From Roseobacter fucihabitans (GTDB lineage: Bacteria > Pseudomonadota > Alphaproteobacteria > Rhodobacterales > Rhodobacteraceae): a DNA stretch of 64,000 nt. The stretch is from assembly GCF_014337925.2 (NCBI RefSeq), contig NZ_CP143423.1, positions 1,084,501 through 1,148,500 on the forward strand, written 5' to 3'. The position numbers were made by a program, and so were the translations under genes. This document shows positions 57,421-64,000 of the stretch, piece after piece. The notes under the pieces were generated by a model. That model was given only the letters and a program-made list of their open reading frames with translations, was not told the origin of the DNA and did no database searches. The first letter of the stretch is position 1. Each line of letters begins with the position of its first letter.

Positions 57421-58283
57421 GACCGCGCAAGCCCTCCTCGCATGATCCCGCGCCGTCGCGTTGGGCGTGGCGGATGCAGCGGCTGATGCTGACGCCTGCT
57501 TTTCTGCTGATGCTGCGCGCGGGGATTCCTGTGGTGCTGATCCTGGCGGGCGCGGGGTGGTATCTGGGCGATGAAGGGCGGCGCGATGCGATCACGGATG
57601 CGGTCGCCCAGGCCCGCGCAAGTTTTGAGACCCGGCCGGAATTCATGGTGCAACTGATGGCGATCGATGGCGGCGATGACGCGCTGGCCAGTGACATCCG
57701 CGAAGTCGTCCCGCTTGATTTCCCGATCAGCTCCTTTGATCTGGATCTCGCGGAAATCCGCAGCACGATTGCCGATCTGGCCCCCGTCAAGGCGGTGAGC
57801 CTGCGCATTCGCCCCGGTGGCGTTTTGCAGGTCGATGTCACGCCGCGCATTCCTGTCGCCATCTGGCGCAGCCGCACAGGGCTGACCCTGATCGATGTGA
57901 CCGGCACCCATGTGAGCCCCTTGGCTAAACGCATAGACCGCCCCGACCTGATGGTTATCGCGGGAACGGGGGCCCCGTCCAAGGTCAAAGAGGCGCTGAA
58001 CCTTTATCGCGCGGCGGCCCCATTGGGCAACCGTTTGCGCGGGATCGTGCGGATGGGCGAGCGGCGCTGGGATGTGGTTCTGGATCGCGGCCAGCGGATT
58101 TTGTTGCCCGAAACCGATGCCGTGGAGGCCTTGGAGCGGGTGATCGCGCTGGATGGGGCGCAGGATGTTCTGACGCGCGACGTGGTGCGGGTCGATCTGC
58201 GCCTTGGCGCGCGCCCGACGGTACAGATGAGTGAACAAGCCACCGCCTTGTGGTGGGACATAAAACAGTTTTCGGGACAATAA
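57408..58283 (+). CDS. ftsQ: Cell division protein FtsQ
   Basis: The 291-residue protein has a basic cytosolic N-terminus ([14 protein letters not shown]), one membrane segment ([15 protein letters not shown]), a POTRA-like domain ([37 protein letters not shown]) and the FtsQ beta domain ([16 protein letters not shown]). It forms the FtsQLB complex with FtsL. The ATG at 57408 lies within the ddl end. It is followed by ftsA after five bases. Confidence 0.9.
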   Translation: MRSLRPRKPSSHDPAPSRWAWRMQRLMLTPAFLLMLRAGIPVVLILAGAGWYLGDEGRRDAITDAVAQARASFETRPEFMVQLMAIDGGDDALASDIREVVPLDFPISSFDLDLAEIRSTIADLAPVKAVSLRIRPGGVLQVDVTPRIPVAIWRSRTGLTLIDVTGTHVSPLAKRIDRPDLMVIAGTGAPSKVKEALNLYRAAAPLGNRLRGIVRMGERRWDVVLDRGQRILLPETDAVEALERVIALDGAQDVLTRDVVRVDLRLGARPTVQMSEQATALWWDIKQFSGQ

Positions 58284-58288
58284 AGAGC

Positions 58289-59620
58289 ATGGATTTATAC
58301 GACAGCCAACGCCAGATGCGCAATATGCGCAAGGCAGCCATGCAGCGCGGCGTCATGGCGGTTCTGGACGTGGGTAGTTCCAAAATATCCTGCCTGGTGC
58401 TGCGCTTTGATGGCACTGGCACTTTGGATGACGAGGGCGAGATCGGCTCGCTGGCCGGGCAATCGGGCTTTCGTGTGATCGGGGCGGCGACAACGCGCTC
58501 GCGCGGTGTGCGTTTCGGTGAAATCTGCGCGATGCAGGAGACCGAACGCGCCATTCGCACGGCCCTTCAGGGGGCGCAGAAAATGGCCGGCATCCGGGTG
58601 GATCACGTGATCGCCTGTTTTGCCGGGGCTGAACCACGCTCTTATGGGCTTGATGCGCAAATCCCGCTCGAAGGCCAGATGGTGGACGAACAGGATGTGG
58701 CGCGGGTGCTGGCCGCCTGTGATGTGCCTGATTATGGATCGGGCCGAGATGTTCTGCATGCGCAGCCGGTGAATTTTGCCATTGATCACCGCTCCGGTCT
58801 CAGTGATCCGCGTGGGCAATTGGGCAATACGCTGTCGGTCGATATGCATATGCTGACGATTGAGGGTGATGCGGTGCAGCATCTGGCGCATTGCATCAAA
58901 CGCTGTGATCTGGAGCTGGCGGGGATTGCCTCCTCGGCCTATGTCAGCGGCATTTCTGCACTCGTGGAGGATGAGCAGGAATTGGGCGCGGCCTGTATTG
59001 ATCTTGGGGGGGGGTCGACAGGCGTGTCGATTTTCATCAAGAAACACATGATCTTTGCAGATACCGTGCGTATGGGTGGGGATCACGTGACCGGTGATAT
59101 TTCCATGGGGCTTCAGATACCGATGCCCATGGCGGAGCGGATCAAGACAATGCATGGCGGCGTGCACGCAACTGGCGTGGATGATCGTGAAATGATTGAG
59201 ATTGGCGGGGATACCGGCGATTTCGAGCATGACCGCCGCACCGCCAGCCGGGCCGAGGTCATCGGGATCATGCGCCCGCGCGTCGAAGAAATTCTCGAAG
59301 AAGTGCGCGCGCGCCTTGATGCGGCGGGCTTTGATCACCTGTCCAGCCAGCAGATTGTCTTGACCGGGGGGGGCAGCCAGATTCCCGGACTGGATGGTCT
59401 TGCCAGCAAAATTCTGGGTCAGCAGGTCCGTTTGGGGCGCCCCTTGCGGGTGCACGGGTTGCCGCAGGCGGCGACAGGTCCCGGATTTGCCTCGGTTGTC
59501 GGGTTGTCGCTTTTTGCGGCGCATCCGCAGGATGAATGGTGGGATTTTGACATCCCCGCGGATCGCTATCCGCAACGCTCCCTGAAGCGTGCGGTACGCT
59601 GGTTCCGTGACAATTGGTAA
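58289..59620 (+). CDS. ftsA: Cell division protein FtsA
   Basis: The 443-residue actin-like ATPase has VLDVGSSKISCLVLRFDG, the SHS2-type inserted domain, ACIDLGGGSTGVSIF and VLTGGGSQIPGLDGLA. The C-terminus ends LKRAVRWFRDNW, an amphipathic membrane-targeting helix that tethers FtsZ to the membrane. An N-terminal extension of about 25 residues before the first beta strand (MDLYDSQRQMRNMRKAAMQR) is normal in alphaproteobacteria. The ATG at 58289 has AAAGAG before it. Confidence 0.95.
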   Translation: MDLYDSQRQMRNMRKAAMQRGVMAVLDVGSSKISCLVLRFDGTGTLDDEGEIGSLAGQSGFRVIGAATTRSRGVRFGEICAMQETERAIRTALQGAQKMAGIRVDHVIACFAGAEPRSYGLDAQIPLEGQMVDEQDVARVLAACDVPDYGSGRDVLHAQPVNFAIDHRSGLSDPRGQLGNTLSVDMHMLTIEGDAVQHLAHCIKRCDLELAGIASSAYVSGISALVEDEQELGAACIDLGGGSTGVSIFIKKHMIFADTVRMGGDHVTGDISMGLQIPMPMAERIKTMHGGVHATGVDDREMIEIGGDTGDFEHDRRTASRAEVIGIMRPRVEEILEEVRARLDAAGFDHLSSQQIVLTGGGSQIPGLDGLASKILGQQVRLGRPLRVHGLPQAATGPGFASVVGLSLFAAHPQDEWWDFDIPADRYPQRSLKRAVRWFRDNW

Positions 59621-59983
59621 AAAGCAGGCCGCGTGAGGGTGACGAGATGCGCGGGATATGATAGTGTTTTGGAAAGGCCCATAAGAGGCTGAAAGGCGAC
59701 CGAGCAGGCGTCACGACATCGTAGGTTTTATGTCCCCCGGGTGATGCGGATACATCGTATCTTTTCGCCCCGGATGGCGGTTGTCTGGTGCTGTGTGGGG
59801 CAAATTGCGCAACATCTTGCCGACCTCCACACTCCGAAGCAGAATCAGGGTAAAAATACGCTCTATTTTGTATAAAATTTGCGTTTTTTGCGTGACCCAG
59901 GGGGACGCAGCCGCTAGGGTCAACCCTGAACAGGCATTAAAAACACTCGCGAATGCGGGGCAGCAGCACAGGCGGACTTTACC
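59621..59983 (+). other. ftsA-ftsZ intergenic region, probable ftsZ promoter
   Basis: No gene is present. The region has an AT-rich core at 59845-59895 with TATAAAAT near 59869, a reasonable -10 element, but a poor -35. The length (363 bases) is large for this cluster and fits separate control of ftsZ. Confidence 0.45.
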
Positions 59984-61615
59984 ATGACACTCACTCTTAC
60001 CATGCCCGGACAGGCGGATCTGAGACCACGTATCACCGTTTTCGGTGTCGGGGGCGCGGGGGGGAACGCGGTCAATAACATGATCGACAAGGAACTCGAT
60101 GGGGTCGAGTTTGTCGTGGCCAACACCGACGCGCAGGCGCTGCAGCAGGCGAAATCGGAAAACCGGGTGCAGCTTGGCATCAAGGTGACCGAGGGTCTGG
60201 GTGCGGGCGCGCGCGCAGCGGTTGGTGCCGCAGCAGCCGAGGAAAGCATCGAGCAAATCGTCGACCATCTGGCGGGCGCACATATGTGTTTCATCACCGC
60301 CGGTATGGGCGGTGGTACCGGGACCGGCGCGGCCCCGATCATCGCGCAGGCGGCGCGGGAATTGGGCGTATTGACGGTTGGGGTTGTGACCAAGCCGTTC
60401 CAGTTTGAGGGTGCTAAGCGGATGCGCCAGGCGGAGGACGGCGTTGAGGCGCTGCAAAAGGTCGTGGACACGCTGATCATCATTCCCAACCAGAACCTGT
60501 TCCGTCTGGCCAATGAAAAAACCACCTTCACCGAAGCCTTCTCCATGGCGGATGATGTTTTGTATCAAGGGGTTAAGGGGGTCACTGATCTGATGGTCCG
60601 CCCCGGTTTGATCAACCTCGATTTCGCCGATGTGCGCGCCGTGATGGACGAGATGGGTAAAGCGATGATGGGCACGGGCGAGGCGGATGGCGAAGATCGC
60701 GCCATCCAGGCCGCCGAGAAGGCCATCGCCAACCCGCTGCTGGACGAAATCAGCCTGCGCGGGGCGAAGGGCGTGTTGATCAACATCACCGGCGGTCACG
60801 ATCTGACCCTGTTTGAACTGGATGAGGCCGCAAACCGGATCCGCGAAGAGGTTGATCCAGAGGCCAATATCATCGTCGGTTCCACGCTGGATACGGATAT
60901 GGGCGGTCTGATGCGGGTGAGCGTTGTGGCCACGGGCATCGATGCCACGGATGTAAACACCGAAATGCCGGTGCCGCGTCGTCCCTTGTCCCAGCCGTTG
61001 AAGCCAACCGTGACAGCACAGGATATTGCGCCTGTTGCTGCGGCGGCGAGCGTCGAAATGCCGGAACCTCAGGAAAGCATCGTGGCCGAAGCCGCAGAGG
61101 AGCCGAGCCTGTTTGAGGCCATGGACGCACAGCATGTCGCCACTTCCCAGGAAACCGAAGCGGATATGTTTGACGAAGATATTTATGCCGCACCGGATGA
61201 CGGCCTGCCCGCACCGGCCTATCAGCCCAAAGTCGCTGCATTTGAACCGCGCCGGGTGGATACCGATATGGAGCCGGAGAGTTTTGTCGCACCGCGCGCG
61301 CCGACACCCGGAACGCCTTCGCCAGAAGCCATGATGCGTCTGCGCGCCGCCGCGCAAAAAGCTGCGCCGCGGGCGGATCGCAATGAGGCTCCGGCCCCGC
61401 GGGAAGGGGCACAGGGAGAGCGTCCACGGTTCGGGATCAACTCGCTGATCAACCGGATGACGGGACATGGCGAAGGGGCACCGCAGCAAGCATCGCGCCA
61501 GCAGCCCTCGGTTCAGCACCGCCCGGCGCAACCGGCCCCCATGCCACAGGAACAGGCCGACCCAGATCAGGAACGGATCGAGATTCCTGCGTTTTTGCGC
61601 CGTCAGGCAAACTGA
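59984..61615 (+). CDS. ftsZ: Cell division GTPase FtsZ
   Basis: The 543-residue tubulin homologue has [23 protein letters not shown] and the tubulin signature [11 protein letters not shown] at about residues 109-119, followed by the T7 loop [11 protein letters not shown]. After residue of about 320 comes a long, acidic and proline-rich linker (about 190 residues) and the conserved C-terminal peptide [12 protein letters not shown], which binds FtsA and other partners. It polymerises into the Z-ring. Confidence 0.97.
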   Translation: MTLTLTMPGQADLRPRITVFGVGGAGGNAVNNMIDKELDGVEFVVANTDAQALQQAKSENRVQLGIKVTEGLGAGARAAVGAAAAEESIEQIVDHLAGAHMCFITAGMGGGTGTGAAPIIAQAARELGVLTVGVVTKPFQFEGAKRMRQAEDGVEALQKVVDTLIIIPNQNLFRLANEKTTFTEAFSMADDVLYQGVKGVTDLMVRPGLINLDFADVRAVMDEMGKAMMGTGEADGEDRAIQAAEKAIANPLLDEISLRGAKGVLINITGGHDLTLFELDEAANRIREEVDPEANIIVGSTLDTDMGGLMRVSVVATGIDATDVNTEMPVPRRPLSQPLKPTVTAQDIAPVAAAASVEMPEPQESIVAEAAEEPSLFEAMDAQHVATSQETEADMFDEDIYAAPDDGLPAPAYQPKVAAFEPRRVDTDMEPESFVAPRAPTPGTPSPEAMMRLRAAAQKAAPRADRNEAPAPREGAQGERPRFGINSLINRMTGHGEGAPQQASRQQPSVQHRPAQPAPMPQEQADPDQERIEIPAFLRRQAN

Positions 61616-61638
61616 AATCATCACGAAATCTAAAGTGG

Positions 61639-61664
61639 GGGCCGCATTTCGCGGCCCTTTATTT
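61639..61664 (+). terminator. Rho-independent terminator after ftsZ
   Basis: GGGCCGC (61639-61645) pairs with GCGGCCC (61651-61657) around a five-base loop and is followed by TTTATTTAT. It lies 24 bases after the ftsZ stop. Confidence 0.88.
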
Positions 61665-61819
61665 ATGAAAAGCAACGCGTTACGGGAATGCAAGCGTCAT
61701 TGCGCTCAAATGTAACAGATGTGTTTCAGTCGGTTGCAAAGTTTGAGTTGAGGCCCGAGGCACCAGCGCCTAATTAGGATGCAATCGGACAAAAATGTCC
61801 AAAAGACTGTGGGGCTTAA

Positions 61820-62743
61820 GTGCAGACAACGATCAAATCACCGGTGAGCTTTACGGGTCCGGGACTTCATACCGGCCGTAAATCGACCATGACGATCCGA
61901 CCGGCAATGGCCGAGCATGGCATCTGGTTCAGCCGGACAGACATCCTCATCGGGGACCGCCTGATCGCGGCGCGCTGGGACAATGTCCTACGCTCGCCGC
62001 TTTGTACGCGGATTGAAAACGCGGCAGGGGTGCAGGTATCCACGATAGAGCACATCATGGCGGCCCTCGCAGGCTGCGGTGTCCACAATGCTTTGGTCGA
62101 GATCGACGGTCCCGAAGTCCCGATCCTGGATGGGTCGGCGGCCCCTTTTGTGCGCGGCATCATGCAGCGGGGTTTGCGCGTCCTTTCCGCTCCCGTGCGT
62201 GCCTTTGAAATCTTGAAAACCGTGACCGTGACCGATGGGCTGGCCTCCGCGACATTGGCACCTGCCGATACTCTGCGGATTGATTTCGAGATCGATTTCA
62301 ACGACGAGGCCATCGGCCACCAGAAGAAATCCCTTGTCATGAACAACGGCAGTTTTGCCCGCGAACTCTGCGACAGTCGTACCTTCTGCCGCAAGGCGGA
62401 CGTTGATGCGATGCGCGCCAATGGTCTCGCCCTGGGCGGTGAGCCGGGCGAAAACGCGGTTGTGTTTGACGGGGCGGATGTGTTGAGCCCGGGTGGGTTG
62501 CGCCACAGCGACGAGCCTGTGCGCCACAAGATGTTGGACGCTTTGGGCGATCTGGCTTTGGCGGGTGCGCCGTTGATCGGACATTATACTGGTGTGCGGG
62601 CCGGTCATTCGCTCACCAATACCCTGCTGCGCAAGGTTTTCGCGACACCGGGGGCCGTGCGCATGGTTGTATGTGACAGCCGTACCGCATCCCGCCTGCC
62701 GGGCTACGGCCTGATCTGGGATGAAATTCCCGCCGTCGCATAA
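61820..62743 (+). CDS. lpxC: UDP-3-O-acyl-N-acetylglucosamine deacetylase LpxC
   Basis: The 307-residue enzyme starts with GTG and has SPVSFTGPGLHTGRKSTM, the zinc ligand motif STIEHIMAALAGCGV, the LNPADTL-like substrate groove and HKMLDALGDLALAG with the other zinc ligands. It performs the committed step of lipid A synthesis. It is transcribed separately from ftsZ because of the terminator between them. Confidence 0.95.
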   Translation: MQTTIKSPVSFTGPGLHTGRKSTMTIRPAMAEHGIWFSRTDILIGDRLIAARWDNVLRSPLCTRIENAAGVQVSTIEHIMAALAGCGVHNALVEIDGPEVPILDGSAAPFVRGIMQRGLRVLSAPVRAFEILKTVTVTDGLASATLAPADTLRIDFEIDFNDEAIGHQKKSLVMNNGSFARELCDSRTFCRKADVDAMRANGLALGGEPGENAVVFDGADVLSPGGLRHSDEPVRHKMLDALGDLALAGAPLIGHYTGVRAGHSLTNTLLRKVFATPGAVRMVVCDSRTASRLPGYGLIWDEIPAVA

Positions 62744-62910
62744 TGACGCAAGGGACCTGATGCAGGGTCATCACGCTCATTTCTGTAACCTTTATGACAA
62801 CTCTGCTCACAATGAGCGCAATGGGCGTTTTGCATGCTAAATTTCTATGCTAGGACCTGCTGGAGCGCATTTGACTTGTGGCGCAGGGTACGGAGCAGAG
62901 GTGGCAGAGC

Positions 62911-63780
62911 ATGAGTAGGCTTGGGTCGCGTAAGCGGATTGTGGTTGCGGTGTTGTTGGCAGCGACGCTTGTGGCGTGTGGGGACCGGAATTCGGGTCGC
63001 ACCACCGGCAATTTCTTCAACCCACAGGAAATCCCGCTGGAAACCTATACTGCCGAGCAGATTTTCGAGCGCGGCGAGTTCGAGCTGAACCGCAGCCGGC
63101 CTGAAGATGCGGCGTTTTATTTTGCGGAAATCGAGCGGCTCTATCCCTATTCCGACTGGGCGCGCAGAGCCTTGATTATGCAGGCGTTTTCCTATCACCG
63201 CGATCAGGATTACCCCAACAGCCGCTCCGCGGCTCAACGCTTCATTGATTTCTATCCCGAAGATGAAGACGCCGCCTATGCGCAATACATCCTCGCGCTT
63301 AGCTATTATGATCAGATCGACGAAGTAGGGCGCGATCAGGGCCTGACATTCCAGGCCTTGCAATCCCTGCGCGAAGTCATTGAGCGTTACCCTGACAGCG
63401 ATTATGCGCGCGCTGCCGTATTGAAATTCGATCTGGCCTTTGACCATCTTGCGGGCAAGGAAATGGAAATCGGGCGCTATTACCTGCGGCGCAACCATTA
63501 CACGGCGGCGATCAACCGTTTCCGTGTGGTCGTTGAGGATTTCCAGACCACAACCCACACGCCCGAAGCCCTGCACCGTTTGGTGGAGGCATATTTATCG
63601 CTCGGCCTGACGGATGAGGCGCAGACGGCTGGCGCGATCCTGGGCTTCAATTACCGCTCCACCGACTGGTATGAGGACAGCTTTGCGCTGCTCACCGGGC
63701 AGGGGCTGACGCTGGAGGCTGCGGGCGACGGATGGTTGCGCCAGGTTTACCGCCAAACGGTCAAGGGCAATTGGCTCTGA
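62911..63780 (+). CDS. bamD: Outer membrane assembly lipoprotein BamD
   Basis: The 289-residue protein has a lipoprotein signal (RIVVAVLLAATLVACGD) with Cys at about 25, then five TPR-like repeats including YTAEQIFERGEFELNRSR, IERLYPYSDWARRALIMQ and FIDFYPEDEDAAYAQYI. It is the essential partner of BamA in inserting outer-membrane beta-barrels. The frame is open to 62878, but the ATG at 62911 with AGAGG upstream starts the signal peptide. Confidence 0.93.
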   Translation: MSRLGSRKRIVVAVLLAATLVACGDRNSGRTTGNFFNPQEIPLETYTAEQIFERGEFELNRSRPEDAAFYFAEIERLYPYSDWARRALIMQAFSYHRDQDYPNSRSAAQRFIDFYPEDEDAAYAQYILALSYYDQIDEVGRDQGLTFQALQSLREVIERYPDSDYARAAVLKFDLAFDHLAGKEMEIGRYYLRRNHYTAAINRFRVVVEDFQTTTHTPEALHRLVEAYLSLGLTDEAQTAGAILGFNYRSTDWYEDSFALLTGQGLTLEAAGDGWLRQVYRQTVKGNWL

Positions 63781-63806
63781 CCCGGCGGGGGTAACGGATA
63801 GGGCGA

Positions 63807-64000
63807 ATGCTGCGCGGACTTGATATTTCGGACATGTTGATCATTGACCGGTTGGAACTCGCGTTTCAGCCGGGCTTGAACGTATTGACCGGCGAGACGG
63901 GCGCAGGGAAGTCTATCCTGTTGGATTCGCTGGGCTTTGTTCTGGGGTGGCGCGGGCGTGCGGATTTGGTCCGTCAGGGGGCGCAACAGGGCGAGGTCAC
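63807..64000 (+). CDS. recN: DNA repair protein RecN, N-terminal part, cut by the window edge
   Basis: The visible 64 residues read MLRGLDISDMLIIDRLELAF, then the Walker A GETGAGKSILLDSLGF and the segment GWRGRADLVRQGA. This matches the N-terminus of RecN, an SMC-like ATPase for double-strand break repair. It lies 26 bases downstream of bamD, the usual place in this order. Confidence 0.9.
   Translation, partial: MLRGLDISDMLIIDRLELAFQPGLNVLTGETGAGKSILLDSLGFVLGWRGRADLVRQGAQQGEV

Noticed and set aside
59711-61693. 660-codon open frame on the minus strand over ftsZ
   Set aside because: It is an antisense shadow of ftsZ; the product has no family resemblance and a low-complexity, His/Arg-rich composition.

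Overview
The window looks like a chromosomal segment of an alphaproteobacterium of the Rhodobacterales, most likely the roseobacter group. The reasons are the high GC with NNG/NNC codon use, an aerobic (cobG/cobN-type) cobalamin cluster, the gene order of the cell-division (dcw) cluster with a DUF2484 gene between murC and murB, a DUF1127 gene followed by CCTCCTCCC-loop small RNAs, and a terminated leader RNA ahead of mraZ. No rRNA or tRNA gene and no CRISPR array was seen.

Layout. 1-998 is the end of an LLM-class flavin oxidoreductase (minus), followed by a DMT-type exporter (1225-2121). 2190-17345 is a cobalamin block under two AdoCbl riboswitches: DUF1636, cobW, cobN, cobG, cobH, cobI, cobJ, cobK (on the opposite strand), cobL, cobE, cobM, cobB, cobA, then a second riboswitch, a CbiM-like membrane protein, a terminator and cobF. 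These genes cover the corrin-ring methylations, ring contraction and amidation, with the large subunit of cobalt chelatase. cobS/cobT and the lower-ligand assembly genes are not here.

17346-24874 is a decaying accessory region. It holds an OLD-family nuclease relic split by an internally deleted IS66-family element with a clear 8-bp target duplication, a 191-bp mini-element and a larger damaged IS1182-family copy placed head to tail, and a ruined urea ABC transporter (urtA, urtD and urtE remnants; urtB and urtC gone). 24875-31928 carries housekeeping genes: L,D-transpeptidase, RarD-like transporter, MltB-like transglycosylase, Stealth phosphotransferase and a multi-PAS hybrid histidine kinase. 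31941-34601 is a second small mobile patch with a wrecked IS630-family copy and a frameshifted Mu/TniA-like transposase with 20-bp repeats.

34811-40085 holds a UvrD/PcrA helicase with an unusual in-frame insertion, an RNA locus on the minus strand (DUF1127 gene followed by six CCTCCTCCC-loop hairpins arranged as three pairs), an Mrp-family ATPase and a membrane protein. From 40520 to the end lies the dcw cluster: MraZ-box-like repeats, a UpsM-like leader RNA, mraZ, rsmH, ftsL, ftsI, murE, murF, mraY, murD, an opposite-strand flavoprotein, ftsW, murG, murC, DUF2484, murB, ddl, ftsQ, ftsA, ftsZ, lpxC, bamD and the start of recN. These genes make and ligate the peptidoglycan precursor, flip and polymerise it at the septum, and link to lipid A synthesis and outer-membrane assembly.

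The most interesting parts are the three-pair anti-SD-like RNA array, the cobK/cobL overlapping start codons, the regulatory leader of mraZ, the insertion in UvrD, and a small palindromic sequence shared by two unrelated transposase relics.
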